Positions 44,005 to 53,156 are shown, numbered from the stretch's first letter. The stretch: DNA of 64,000 nucleotides from Aminobacterium sp. MB27-C1 (GCF_030908405.1 NZ_CP133089.1:2108001-2172000), one strand, 5' to 3'. Numbers and translations are program-made. The notes: generated by a model not told the origin, from the letters alone.

Positions 44005-44940
44005 CTATCTCACCTCTCCGAAAATCCGCGGAACTGTTACTCTATCAATAAGCGGAACAAAAAGATTCATAATAAGAATGGAGTACGATACGCCTTCCGC
44101 GTACCCTCCATATAAACGTATCAATGTTGTTAAAACCCCACACCCTAAAGCAAAGATGACTTGTCCCTGTTTAGTCATAGGTGACGTCGTATAATCGGTA
44201 GCCATAAAAAAGGCACCCAACATAAGTCCGCCAAGAAAAATTTCGTACAATGGATTTGCAGACATAAAACCATCGCGTCCCAAAATGGCTGTAAGAACAA
44301 ATACAGTAGCAATATAGACTACGGGAATATGCCAGCTTATTACCTTTCTGAAGAGAAGATAGGCGCCTCCCAAAAGCAGGGCCAAAGCCGATGTTTCCCC
44401 TATGCATCCTCCAACATGGCCGATAAAAACATCGGTCAAAGAGGGAAGAGATGACAGCGTCCCCTCTTTTAGAAGAGCAAGAGGCGTAGCCGTAGAAACC
44501 CCATCAATGGTCCACGTTGTCATAGAAACTGGCCATGACGCCAAAAGAACAGCCCGAGCAGCAAGAGCTGGGTTCACTATATTCTGTCCAATTCCTCCAA
44601 AAAACTGCTTCACCACTATTATGGCAAAGACTCCCCCAACAGCCGCAAGCCAAAGGGGCACTGTAGGAGGAAGGTTAAAAGCTAAAAGCAAGCCGGTAAC
44701 AACTGCACTAAGATCTTTTATCGTCGACGTACGGTTCATAGCTTTTTGGCAAAGAGCCTCAGAAAGAACACAAGAAAGAACGCATACAGCAACAACCATT
44801 ACCGCCTGAAGACCAAAAAAATAAAAGGCCGCTATCATAGCAGGCACAAGAGCGATAAGCACATCTCCCATAACTGTCTGTACAGTTGTGTGCGAGCGGA
44901 GATGGGGAGATGATGATACAATCAATTTCTTTTCAGACAT
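44005..44940 (-). CDS. rnfD: Rnf complex subunit D (covalent FMN)
   Basis: A 311-residue membrane protein with about nine helices. SSSPHLRSHTTVQTVMGDV opens the family; the flavinylation site is within DGVSTATPLALLK (about residue 163). Other conserved blocks are KQFFGGIGQNIVNPA and MATDYTTSPMT. Eight bp after rnfC. Confidence 0.95.
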   Translation of the reverse strand: MSEKKLIVSSSPHLRSHTTVQTVMGDVLIALVPAMIAAFYFFGLQAVMVVAVCVLSCVLSEALCQKAMNRTSTIKDLSAVVTGLLLAFNLPPTVPLWLAAVGGVFAIIVVKQFFGGIGQNIVNPALAARAVLLASWPVSMTTWTIDGVSTATPLALLKEGTLSSLPSLTDVFIGHVGGCIGETSALALLLGGAYLLFRKVISWHIPVVYIATVFVLTAILGRDGFMSANPLYEIFLGGLMLGAFFMATDYTTSPMTKQGQVIFALGCGVLTTLIRLYGGYAEGVSYSILIMNLFVPLIDRVTVPRIFGEVR

Positions 44941-44948
44941 CCTTTACG

Positions 44949-46271
44949 TTACCCCTTTCTCTTCATCGCTGCGATGACGGATCGTTTCGCCTCTCGGCAC
45001 GATTGCACCAAATGCCTCTTAGAGGGGCACATAAAAGAGCATGATCCACACTCTATACAGTTCATTCCGCCATTTTCCTTAAATCCCATGTAATCATTCT
45101 TGAGAGAGAGAGCATTGAGTTTAAAGGGAAGAAGCCCCATGGGACAAGCTTCTACACATCGTCCACAACGAATACATGGATATTCATCATACAGATGAAC
45201 AGCTTTATCAGAGAGAGCAATAATGCCAGACGTACCCTTAATAACTGGAACATCAAGGCTATTTACCGACATGCCCATCATAGGGCCACCGGCTAAGACC
45301 TTAACGGGCGGAGTTACAAAACCACCTGCAGCCTCTATAAGTTCACGGAAAGATGTTCCTAAACGTACTTTCATATTTTTAGGTGTAGCAACTGCATCTC
45401 CTGAAACCGTTACGATTCGAGAAAGAGAGGTTCTCCCTGTTACAACGGCATTACGGATCTCGTAGACAGTGTACGCATTGCTGACCACACACCCCGCATC
45501 AGCAGGAAGTTTCCCAGAGGGAACTTCTCGCCCTGTAACCGCAAATATGAGCTGTTTCTCTCCACCTTGGGGATATTTGGTCTTCAGAACATTCACCGTT
45601 ACATTTTCTATGCCCTGAACAGCCTTTTTCATCTTCTCTATAGCCAGTGGTTTGTTATCTTCTATTGCTATATGAAGATGAGCTTTCGGGAAAATCTGAA
45701 GTAAGATCTTGGCTCCCTCTGCAATAGCCTCTGCTTCCTCAAGCATAAGACGATAGTCAGAAGTGAGATATGGTTCACACTCGGCTGCATTCACAATAAC
45801 ATGATCAATAACACATTCGGCAGGCGGTGTAAGCTTAATACAGGCAGGGAAACAAGCGCCTCCCATACCGACAATACCAGCATCACGTATGATATCTCGC
45901 AACTCCGAAGCCGTTAAATTCTCAAAAGACCGACAGTTCAACGGCTCTATCTCTTCGTAAAGACCGTCATTCTCAACAATAACTGAGAGCATATCAATTC
46001 CAGAAGGAGTAGGCATAGCCGTTACGTTTTTAACAGTTCCAGAAACACTGGCGTAAATAGCTGCTGATACGGGCCCCTGCGGCTCTCCTATTTTTTGCCC
46101 AACGAGAACTCTGTCTCCTTTTTTCACAGCAGGAACACACGGAGCTCCTATATGTTGCCCCATAGGGTAGACAAGGTCTCCCTTTGGTAATACTATTTCT
46201 ACCGGTTGATCCGATGTCCAATGTTTGTTATCGGGAGGATGGACCCCACCTCTAAATGTTAAAAGCTTCAT
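44949..46271 (-). CDS. rnfC: Rnf complex subunit C (NADH site)
   Basis: A 440-residue soluble subunit that reduces NAD+. It has GMGGACFPACIKL (nucleotide/FMN region), VNAAECEPYLTSDYRLM, and two [4Fe-4S] motifs near the C-terminus, CIRCGRCVEACP and CIECGSCSFMCP. First gene of the operon in the order rnfCDGEAB, as in many anaerobes. Rnf couples ferredoxin oxidation to Na+ or H+ export. Confidence 0.96.
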   Translation of the reverse strand: MKLLTFRGGVHPPDNKHWTSDQPVEIVLPKGDLVYPMGQHIGAPCVPAVKKGDRVLVGQKIGEPQGPVSAAIYASVSGTVKNVTAMPTPSGIDMLSVIVENDGLYEEIEPLNCRSFENLTASELRDIIRDAGIVGMGGACFPACIKLTPPAECVIDHVIVNAAECEPYLTSDYRLMLEEAEAIAEGAKILLQIFPKAHLHIAIEDNKPLAIEKMKKAVQGIENVTVNVLKTKYPQGGEKQLIFAVTGREVPSGKLPADAGCVVSNAYTVYEIRNAVVTGRTSLSRIVTVSGDAVATPKNMKVRLGTSFRELIEAAGGFVTPPVKVLAGGPMMGMSVNSLDVPVIKGTSGIIALSDKAVHLYDEYPCIRCGRCVEACPMGLLPFKLNALSLKNDYMGFKENGGMNCIECGSCSFMCPSKRHLVQSCREAKRSVIAAMKRKG

Positions 46272-46641
46272 TGTAAGTACTGCCTCCTAATACCCTTTCA
46301 TCTGCAAAATGCTACGTGCTCGCACAAAGTGTATAAATTATACTACATACGTTATACTTTTATAATTTGTACTTTTTTTCTTTAAAGTCTGGTTTTCCCC
46401 TCTAGACTTTGTTCTTTTTTTCTCTATATATTTTACACCATTTGACCGTTTTTTTCAGACTAATTTTAGTATTCTCCCAAAACAAAACTCTTTATTTTTA
46501 CGATAATCTATTTTCTTTTCTTAATAAAGCGCTACAAAAGTTGCACATCTCTTCCCTATCGATATAATTTCTTATTGCCTTTCATAGCTAGTCTGTGAAA
46601 GGCTTTTAATTTTTTCTGCACTTTGAAAGGAGGGAAACAGT
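46272..46641. other. Divergent intergenic region, rnf promoter side and a hairpin before slt
   Basis: AT-rich. A minus-strand TATAAT (46342-46337) with no clear -35 may serve rnfC. On the plus side GCCTTTCA (46577-46584) pairs with TGAAAGGC (46596-46603) followed by TTTT, a terminator-like hairpin 38 bp before the transglycosylase start that could attenuate it. No small ORF with a good ribosome site was found. Confidence 0.45.
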
Positions 46642-47367
46642 ATGAGGAAAGGTATTCGACGTAGTATCCTCACTGTTTTACTACTCTCCATGGCCGGGCT
46701 ATTAGCCTTTACTGCAGGAAGTCGCTATATTCATGCCTCTCCACGAAACAGGAGAGGAACGATACAGTCTCAGAAAATTCAACTTCACGATTGGAGTTCA
46801 GAGCCTGCTGTCGCTTCGTTTTACCAGATAGGTCGTTTTGTAACGAATCGTTTTTCAGATGTTACATTAACGTATACAAATCCACTTTTTACCCTTTCAG
46901 AAACCATTCAGGATTCTGTAGAAACAATGAGCATGCTTACCCGTTTCATTCAGAAACAAAATCCGGCCATTTCGAGAGATATTGCAGCACGACAAGCCGC
47001 TGCCTTTTTGAGGTATTCCATCAAATATGGAGCTCCTCTTGATCTTGTAGTAGCGGTAGCAAATACGGAAAGTCATTTCAATCCCAACGCGCGAAGTTCC
47101 CACGGTGCTGCTGGTGTTATGCAAGTCACATGGAGAGTTCATGAGAATTTATTGCGGGCCAATGGCATTCGCAGTGAAGAGGAACTCTACACGCCTGAAA
47201 AGGGGATCGCTGCTGGCTGTCTTTTGATTTCAAGATATCTGAGAGCCTATGGATCACCAGAAAAAGCTTTGGGACGTTATTATGGCGGCCCGTCTTCTGT
47301 TTATTGGGCAAGAGTTTCTAGAAATTTATCGAAACTTCAACGGTATCGCCCAGGAAATCGTCTATAA
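46642..47367 (+). CDS. Lytic transglycosylase (SLT domain)
   Basis: A 241-residue exported protein. The N-terminus RRSILTVLLLSMAGLLAFTA is a signal peptide or anchor. The SLT domain (about residues 120-235) has AVANTESHFNPNARS with the catalytic glutamate, SHGAAGVMQVTW, and GRYYGG near the end. It cleaves peptidoglycan glycan strands. AGGAGGG precedes the ATG. Monocistronic, with a terminator after it. Confidence 0.92.
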   Translation: MRKGIRRSILTVLLLSMAGLLAFTAGSRYIHASPRNRRGTIQSQKIQLHDWSSEPAVASFYQIGRFVTNRFSDVTLTYTNPLFTLSETIQDSVETMSMLTRFIQKQNPAISRDIAARQAAAFLRYSIKYGAPLDLVVAVANTESHFNPNARSSHGAAGVMQVTWRVHENLLRANGIRSEEELYTPEKGIAAGCLLISRYLRAYGSPEKALGRYYGGPSSVYWARVSRNLSKLQRYRPGNRL

Positions 47368-47394
47368 TTTAAAATGTAAAAAACGTAAAGATTT

Positions 47395-47423
47395 AGCGGG
47401 GGTTATCATCTGATACCCCCGCT
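47395..47423 (+). terminator. Hairpin after the transglycosylase gene
   Basis: AGCGGGGGTTATCA (47395-47408) pairs with TGATACCCCCGCT (47411-47423); the T run is poor, so termination may be partial, with readthrough into the methyltransferase gene 18 bp on. Confidence 0.6.
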
Positions 47424-47440
47424 TAAGTTGGTGAATATGT

Positions 47441-48634
47441 ATGAGTAAAATTAAAGGCGCTATTCTTAATCGCAAAGGCCTTGACCGTCTGCACAAAAGG
47501 CACCCATGGATTTTTAAAGGTCATCTTGCAACTTTTCCACAAGCCGAACCTGGCGATTTTATTTCTCTTTATAATAACCGCGGGAAAATTGAAGGATGGG
47601 GGTTCTGGGGGGCTGGAGCACTTTGTATTCGCGTTCTTTCTTTTGACACAGAGAAACCAGAACTTCACGCATTGCTTCGAGAACGCTTGGTCACGAGTCT
47701 CGCATCTAGAAAACGCTGGCTTCCTCAAGCTAGTGCTTTCCGTCTTGTTCACAGTGAATCTGATGGTTTACCGGGCTTAATTATAGATATATACGGTTCG
47801 GTAGCCTGCATGCAACTTCTATCTGCAGGATGGTATAGAAATCGAGAGATGATCATCGGCACGCTTCTTGAACTTCTTCCCCTTAACGCTATTGTGCTTC
47901 GCAATGATGTTCGTTATCTGGAACAAGAAGGTATTCCACGCGAAAATCGGCTTCTATGGGGAACTTTACCTGAAGGGGATAGCGTTGATATTCCTTTTTA
48001 TGAAATGCAAGAACGCGTCTACCCCCTTGCTGGCCAAAAGACAGGAATATATCTTGATGTTCGAAACCTGCCTAACCTTTTTAAAGAAGTTTGCCCTCGT
48101 GCTGATGTTCTTGATTGCTTTTCCTTTCAGGGGCACTTTGGGCTACACGCTCTCCACTGGGGAGCCCGCTCCATAACAGCTATTGAGCAATCGCAAGAAG
48201 CTTTATCTGTTTACGAAGAAAATATCTCTTTAAACGGACTTTCTTCTGAAAACGTTCATTTCCATCATGGAAACGCTTTCGATGAACTGCGAGCGCTGGA
48301 AGCGGAAAAAAAGACGTTTGACATAATTATTATGGATCCGCCGCCCTTTTCTCCAGGGAAAGCACAGATAGAATCTGCCAGACGAGGCTATAAAGAGTTA
48401 GCCCTTCGGGCCTATCGGCTTCTCCGTTCTGAAGGAATTCTTTTGTATCTTTGCTGTAGTCATGCTTTTAGTCGGCAAATGCTTATAGATGTGCTTAGTG
48501 ATGCCGCTTTTGACACTAAAAGTACTTTTCGGATTGTTCGTGAAGGGCATCAACCTGAAGATCATCCTATCGCTCTTGAAATTCCCGAAACTAACTATCT
48601 CAAGGGGCTTCTTATACAAAAGACAAGTAAATAA
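47441..48634 (+). CDS. RlmI-like 23S rRNA methyltransferase
   Basis: A 397-residue class I SAM-dependent methyltransferase of the RlmI/RlmK group: N-terminal PUA-like domain (GLDRLHKRHPWIFKGHL at the start), a middle domain, and a C-terminal Rossmann domain with DCFSFQGHFGLHA (SAM binding) and IIMDPPPF (the DPP-x catalytic loop). CCSHAF provides the cysteine expected of a C5-cytosine enzyme. It most likely methylates a cytosine in 23S rRNA; the exact base is not inferable. Confidence 0.88.
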   Translation: MSKIKGAILNRKGLDRLHKRHPWIFKGHLATFPQAEPGDFISLYNNRGKIEGWGFWGAGALCIRVLSFDTEKPELHALLRERLVTSLASRKRWLPQASAFRLVHSESDGLPGLIIDIYGSVACMQLLSAGWYRNREMIIGTLLELLPLNAIVLRNDVRYLEQEGIPRENRLLWGTLPEGDSVDIPFYEMQERVYPLAGQKTGIYLDVRNLPNLFKEVCPRADVLDCFSFQGHFGLHALHWGARSITAIEQSQEALSVYEENISLNGLSSENVHFHHGNAFDELRALEAEKKTFDIIIMDPPPFSPGKAQIESARRGYKELALRAYRLLRSEGILLYLCCSHAFSRQMLIDVLSDAAFDTKSTFRIVREGHQPEDHPIALEIPETNYLKGLLIQKTSK

Positions 48635-48668
48635 ACTCGAAAGAATTTGGAAATTCTGAATTCGTATA

Positions 48669-48698
48669 TTGACAAGACGGGGTAGTTATTCATAAAAT
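48669..48698 (+). promoter_or_regulatory. Promoter of the leu operon
   Basis: TTGACA (48669-48674), 18 bp, TAAAAT (48693-48698). An imperfect palindrome GGGGTAGTTATT...AATAACCCC overlaps the -10 and could be an operator. Confidence 0.7.
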
Positions 48699-48746
48699 AA
48701 CCCCATTCTTATTTTGAACGAAATTAAAAAAGGAGGAGACTTTACC

Positions 48747-48845
48747 GTGAAAATAGGTTACATGAATAACTTAACTGCCATTTCTTCTTTGTCTCTCCTC
48801 CTCCTCGGTTGCTGGTTCCTGTCTGGAACGCCAGCAGCCTTGTAG
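48747..48845 (+). CDS. leuL: Leucine-rich leader peptide of the leu operon
   Basis: A 32-codon ORF from GTG 48747 (AGGAGG 10 bp upstream) to TAG 48843-48845. The product begins MKIGYMNNLTA and includes LSLLLLGCW, with four consecutive CTC leucine codons at 48795-48806 and eight Leu codons overall. It ends 21 bp before a terminator, upstream of leuA. This is the layout of a ribosome-mediated attenuator that senses charged tRNA-Leu. Not detectable by length alone; support is the ribosome site, codon run and terminator. Confidence 0.88.
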   Translation: MKIGYMNNLTAISSLSLLLLGCWFLSGTPAAL

Positions 48846-48902
48846 CTGTTTTCTGGCAAACTCAGGCCGGGACCTCTGAAAAAGGGGTCCCGGCTTTTTT
48901 TT
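48807..48902 (+). promoter_or_regulatory. Leucine attenuator: pause hairpin and terminator
   Basis: Just after the CTC run, GGTTGCTGG (48807-48815) pairs with CCAGCAGCC (48831-48839). That second arm can instead pair with GCTG (48845) and CTGG (48853). The terminator is GCCGGGACCTC (48866-48876) with 48884-48894 and T8. GGTTCC (48814-48819) can pair with GGGACC in the terminator arm. The exact antiterminator could not be settled by eye. Confidence 0.75.
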
Positions 48903-48944
48903 ATGCTTTTTTACTTCTACAGAAAAAAGAAGGGAGAGAGAACA

Positions 48945-50114
48945 ATGGACACCAATGAAACGATTCGCATTTTCGACACTACTCTCAGAGATGGAGAACA
49001 GGCAGCTGGAATCAATCTCAATAAAGAAGAAAAACTTCAGATAGCAACTCAACTTGCAAAAATGAAGGTTGATATTATTGAAGCTGGATTTCCTGCAGCC
49101 TCTCACGGAGATTTTGAAGCTGTAAAACGTATCGCTGATAACGTTTCCGGAACAACGATAGCTGGCCTTGCCAGAACAAAACGTCACGATATCGGTACCG
49201 CTTATGAAGCTTTAAAAAGCGCAGCCCATCCGATGATTCACACGTTTATTGCAACAAGTCCTATTCATATGGAGTACAAGCTCAAAATGACTCCCCAGGA
49301 GGTACTTGCTGAAGTAGAAAAAGGAGTAACCTTTGCAAGAAGTCTCGTGGAGAGTGTCGAATTTTCTGCAGAAGATGCAAGTCGTTCAGATCCATCCTTC
49401 TTAGCTGAAGTCTTTCGTACCGCTGCTCGGTGCGGAGCAACCACTTTAAACATTCCAGATACAGTAGGATACGCTGTACCCCATGAATTTGCAGGGTTCA
49501 TTAAAACTGTTATCAAGGCATCAGGGCTAAACAATGTAACGTGGTCTGTTCATTGTCACAACGATCTTGGATTGGCAGTAGCAAATTCTCTCTCAGCTAT
49601 ACGTGCCGGTGCCAGACAGGTTGAATGCACAATAAACGGTATTGGAGAACGAGCTGGCAATACGTCTCTTGAAGAAGTTGTTATGGCCCTCAAAACGAGA
49701 AAAGACTGCTTTCAATACGAAACAAATCTCGATACGACTTGTCTTTATACGTTGAGTTCACTTGTCTCTCGAATGACGGGGTTTGCGGTTCCTCCCAATA
49801 AAGCCATTGTAGGCGCTAACGCCTTTGCCCATGAAGCGGGAATTCATCAACATGGCGTTCTTTGTAATAAAGCCACCTATGAAATTATGAACCCCGAGGA
49901 TGTAGGAGCCCCTGGAAGCCGACTTGTTTTGGGGAAACACTCTGGGAAGCATGCTTTCAGAAAACAAATAGAAGAGCTGGGTTTCTCTATTTCAGAAGAC
50001 CGCCTTACCGAAACAATGACCCTTTTCAAAGAACTCTGCGATCGTAAAGAAATTGTAACGTCAGACGATCTGGAGGCAATGATTACGAGCAATCTTTTGG
50101 CAAGGGCCCAGTAG
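48945..50114 (+). CDS. leuA: 2-isopropylmalate synthase, short form without regulatory domain
   Basis: A 389-residue enzyme condensing 2-oxoisovalerate with acetyl-CoA, the first step to leucine. Seen are FDTTLRDGEQAAG at the start, VHCHNDLGLAVANS (metal histidines) and NGIGERAGNTSLEE, then EAGIHQHGV and GKHSGKHAF. Usual LeuA proteins are near 510 residues with a C-terminal allosteric LeuA dimer domain; this one stops after the catalytic parts. Homocitrate or citramalate synthase are alternatives on sequence alone, but the leucine leader and leuCDB neighbours favour leucine. ATG 48945 follows GGGAGAGAG; an upstream ATG at 48903 falls inside the terminator T run. Confidence 0.88.
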   Translation: MDTNETIRIFDTTLRDGEQAAGINLNKEEKLQIATQLAKMKVDIIEAGFPAASHGDFEAVKRIADNVSGTTIAGLARTKRHDIGTAYEALKSAAHPMIHTFIATSPIHMEYKLKMTPQEVLAEVEKGVTFARSLVESVEFSAEDASRSDPSFLAEVFRTAARCGATTLNIPDTVGYAVPHEFAGFIKTVIKASGLNNVTWSVHCHNDLGLAVANSLSAIRAGARQVECTINGIGERAGNTSLEEVVMALKTRKDCFQYETNLDTTCLYTLSSLVSRMTGFAVPPNKAIVGANAFAHEAGIHQHGVLCNKATYEIMNPEDVGAPGSRLVLGKHSGKHAFRKQIEELGFSISEDRLTETMTLFKELCDRKEIVTSDDLEAMITSNLLARAQ

Positions 50115-50159
50115 ACGCTTCATATCTGGTTACCCCAAAAATTAAAGGAGTGTGTCTCT

Positions 50160-51449
50160 ATGGCAAGAACGTTGGTTAGCTCTATTATCGCAGCACATAG
50201 TAAGGAATCCGCCAGGGAAGGAGAGATCTGCAAGGTTCGCGTAGACTTTGCTTTTGCTAATGATATTACTACGCCTCCTGCCGTAAACTCTTTTCGCAAA
50301 ATGGGAGCACGGCACGTCTTTGATCCTCAAAGATGTGCCGTGTTACCCGATCACTTTACACCAAATCGCGACATTGCATCAGCAGAACAGACCAAAAGGG
50401 GAAAAGAATTTGCAAAATCACAGAATATGCTCTACTGGGAAGTAGGACGAGTAGGAATAGAACACGCATTTCTTCCTGAACAAGGATATATTCTCCCTGG
50501 AGATATTGTAACTGGCGCGGATAGTCATACGTGCACCGGTGGAGCTTTGGGAGCCCTTTCAACCGGAATGGGAAGTTCGGATCTTGCAGCCGTATGGGCG
50601 TTGGGCGAAACATGGTTGAAAGTTCCTCAGACATTAAGAGTTGACTTTGTAGGGGAAAGACCGGGCTGGATCACCGGGAAAGATATGATTCTCTCTCTCT
50701 TAGGCCAAATAGGCGTTCAGGGAGCCCGTTACATGGCACTTGAATTCGGAGGGGAAGCCGTTGAAAATCTTCCCATGGACGATCGTTTCACCATCTCAAA
50801 TATGGCTGTTGAGGCAGGAGCAAAGGTCGGCATCTTTGTTCCTGATGAAATGACACTTGAATACGCCTCGAAACGGGCCAAGCGAACCTTTATTCCCATA
50901 TATCCCGATATAAACGCCGCCTATACTCGCAGAGAAACTATTGATGTAACTCACATGGAGCCAGTCGTTGCCCTTCCCCACTCTCCTGATAATGTAACCT
51001 CGGTTTCATCGTGCCATCCTCTCGATATTCATCAGGTTTTCATTGGATCTTGCACAAATGGGAGGTTCAGAGATATAGAGATGGCAGCTCTTCTCATGAA
51101 GGGGAAAAAGGTAGCAGAGAATCTTCGATGCATTGTCATCCCCGCATCATATGAAGTTTATAATCGCGCTCTTGAAAAGGGATACATTCAAATTTTCGCC
51201 AATGCGGGAGCCGTTGTCTGTACGCCTACATGCGGACCATGCCTTGGGGGCCATATGGGAATTCTGGCAGCGGGAGAACGGTGCGTTTCTACAAGCAATC
51301 GAAACTTTGTAGGTCGAATGGGGCATTCCCAAAGTGAGCTTATACTGGCCAGTCCGTTAGTGGCTGCTGCAAGTGCCATTACGGGAAAACTTACAGATCC
51401 GAGAAACGTAGCGTCTCATGAATTTTTCACAACACTGGAGGGGAAATAG
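50160..51449 (+). CDS. leuC: 3-isopropylmalate dehydratase large subunit
   Basis: A 429-residue aconitase-family large subunit that isomerises 2- to 3-isopropylmalate with LeuD. [4Fe-4S] cysteines appear in GSCTNGRFRDIEMAA and CTPTCGPCLGGHMGIL; GADSHTCTGGALGALSTGMG is the active-site block. Length fits the archaeal/anaerobe-type LeuC rather than the longer enterobacterial form. AAAGGAG precedes the ATG; the stop is one base before leuD's ATG. Confidence 0.93.
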   Translation: MARTLVSSIIAAHSKESAREGEICKVRVDFAFANDITTPPAVNSFRKMGARHVFDPQRCAVLPDHFTPNRDIASAEQTKRGKEFAKSQNMLYWEVGRVGIEHAFLPEQGYILPGDIVTGADSHTCTGGALGALSTGMGSSDLAAVWALGETWLKVPQTLRVDFVGERPGWITGKDMILSLLGQIGVQGARYMALEFGGEAVENLPMDDRFTISNMAVEAGAKVGIFVPDEMTLEYASKRAKRTFIPIYPDINAAYTRRETIDVTHMEPVVALPHSPDNVTSVSSCHPLDIHQVFIGSCTNGRFRDIEMAALLMKGKKVAENLRCIVIPASYEVYNRALEKGYIQIFANAGAVVCTPTCGPCLGGHMGILAAGERCVSTSNRNFVGRMGHSQSELILASPLVAAASAITGKLTDPRNVASHEFFTTLEGK

Positions 51450-51450
51450 T

Positions 51451-51960
51451 ATGGCACAAAATCTTCAGGGAAAAGCCTGGACATTTTCAGATAATATTGA
51501 TACCGACGTCATCATTCCGGCCCGATATCTCACTTCAAGTAATGAAACAGAACTCGGATCCCATTGTATGGAAGATATCGATGCCGAATTTTCTAAAAAG
51601 GTAGCAAGTGGAGACATTATTGTGGCAGGTGAAAACTTTGGATGCGGCTCGTCTCGTGAGCATGCTCCACTCGCAATAAAAGGTGCTGGTTGTAGTTGCG
51701 TTATTACTGCGTCTTTCGCTCGAATATTTTTCAGAAATGCCATTAATGTGGGGCTTCCCATTTTTGAATGTCCGGAAGCTGTTGCCGCTATCGAAAACGG
51801 TGACGAACTTATAATCAAACCAGAAGAAGGAACGATAGAAAATATTTCTCAGGGAAAGGTCTTTTCTGTTGTTCCCTTTTCTCCATTTTTGCAAGAGCTT
51901 ATAGAACAAGGTGGTCTCATACCTTATGTACAAAAACAACTTTCAGTCAGGGGGGAATAA
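51451..51960 (+). CDS. leuD: 3-isopropylmalate dehydratase small subunit
   Basis: A 169-residue small subunit with the swivel domain. Motifs FSDNIDTDVIIPARYL near the start and GENFGCGSSREHAPLAIKGAG (here cut to GCGSSREHAP) with the YLRG-equivalent substrate loop. ATG 51451 with GGAGGGG upstream is preferred over an in-frame ATG at 51418 inside leuC. One base separates it from leuB. Confidence 0.93.
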   Translation: MAQNLQGKAWTFSDNIDTDVIIPARYLTSSNETELGSHCMEDIDAEFSKKVASGDIIVAGENFGCGSSREHAPLAIKGAGCSCVITASFARIFFRNAINVGLPIFECPEAVAAIENGDELIIKPEEGTIENISQGKVFSVVPFSPFLQELIEQGGLIPYVQKQLSVRGE

Positions 51961-51961
51961 G

Positions 51962-53095
51962 ATGAACTCTAAAAAATATACATTGGCGCGAATCCCTGGA
52001 GATGGAATAGGGCCTGAAGTTATTTATGAAGCATCAAAAGTTCTTGAAGCAGCAGCATCTAAATCGAATTTTGCCATTGAATGGATCGACTATCCCTTTG
52101 GGGCTGATTACTATCTTCGCACCAACGAGATACTTCCGGATTCCGCATTGAAAGAAATGGCTTCATGTGATGCTCTTTTCTTAGGTGCTGTGGGGGACCC
52201 GCGGGTAAAGCCGGGAATTCTCGAACGGGGTATTTTGCTTACACTTCGCTTCTATTTTGATCAATATGTCAATCTTCGCCCGGCAAAAAGATATCCTAAA
52301 GTTCCTCTTCCCATCCAAATAGAGGCAGGAAAAGAATTTAACACCTTAGTCGTTCGGGAAAATACTGAAGACTTTTATGTCGGGATTGGAGGAATAACAG
52401 AAACAGGATACATAAAAGAAAAACTTGAATTGCAACGAAATCTTTACTCATTTAAAGGTCAAATCTCGGGCAATTTCAATACAAAAACACGAGGGGCTTT
52501 CCAGATGGGGATAGCCTCTGAACCTGGCATTCGTCGAGTTACAACCTATGCGTGCAAAGAAGCAGAAAGAAGAGGAGACTCAAGCATAACTCTTGTTTCA
52601 AAATCAAATGCCCTTCCTCAAATGTACGGATTTTGGGAAGAAGTGACGAGAGATGAAGCTTCTATACACAATATGAAGGTATCGATAATGAATGTCGACG
52701 CCATGTGTTATCACCTTGTTCGAAACCCTTCTGCCTTTAACGTTATTGTTGCTCCCAATATGTTCGGAGATATAGTCAGCGACCTTCTGGCTGGGTTGTC
52801 AGGCGGCCTTGGCGTAGCCGCAGGTGCAGATATAGGAGACAGCCTCTCCATGTTCGAGCCTATTCATGGATCTGCCCCAGATATTGCCGGAACGGGAAAA
52901 GCCAACCCCATAGCGGCCCTTCTTTCTGGTGCTCTTATGCTTGCACATCTTGGAGAGAGAGAAGCTGCACATTCTGTTGAAAGAGCTGTCTGCTCTTTCT
53001 TAGAAAAAGCAGACTCGCGAAATCTCCCTATGGAATTTGGAGGGAATGGAACAACTTTTTCAGTAATAGAAGCTATATGTAAACAAATCGACTAA
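51962..53095 (+). CDS. leuB: 3-isopropylmalate dehydrogenase
   Basis: A 377-residue NAD-dependent decarboxylating dehydrogenase. RIPGDGIGPEV at the start, the catalytic VVRENTEDFYVGIGG region, NMFGDIVSDLLAGLSGGLG (metal-binding aspartates) and FEPIHGSAPDIAGTGKANP are intact. CAGGGGGGAA precedes ATG 51962. Some members with an F-x-x-x-N/T-E-D-F pattern act on tartrate or related hydroxy acids, but the leu context favours LeuB. Confidence 0.9.
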   Translation: MNSKKYTLARIPGDGIGPEVIYEASKVLEAAASKSNFAIEWIDYPFGADYYLRTNEILPDSALKEMASCDALFLGAVGDPRVKPGILERGILLTLRFYFDQYVNLRPAKRYPKVPLPIQIEAGKEFNTLVVRENTEDFYVGIGGITETGYIKEKLELQRNLYSFKGQISGNFNTKTRGAFQMGIASEPGIRRVTTYACKEAERRGDSSITLVSKSNALPQMYGFWEEVTRDEASIHNMKVSIMNVDAMCYHLVRNPSAFNVIVAPNMFGDIVSDLLAGLSGGLGVAAGADIGDSLSMFEPIHGSAPDIAGTGKANPIAALLSGALMLAHLGEREAAHSVERAVCSFLEKADSRNLPMEFGGNGTTFSVIEAICKQID

Positions 53096-53102
53096 AAATT
53101 TC

Positions 53103-53131
53103 TTGACAGATACGCTAGGCTTTCGTATAGT
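53103..53131 (+). promoter_or_regulatory. Promoter of the cysE-cysK operon
   Basis: TTGACA (53103-53108), exactly 17 bp, TATAGT (53126-53131), just after leuB. The expected transcription start is near 53138. Confidence 0.85.
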
Positions 53132-53156
53132 AGGCTATCTGAAGGGAGCGATACTA

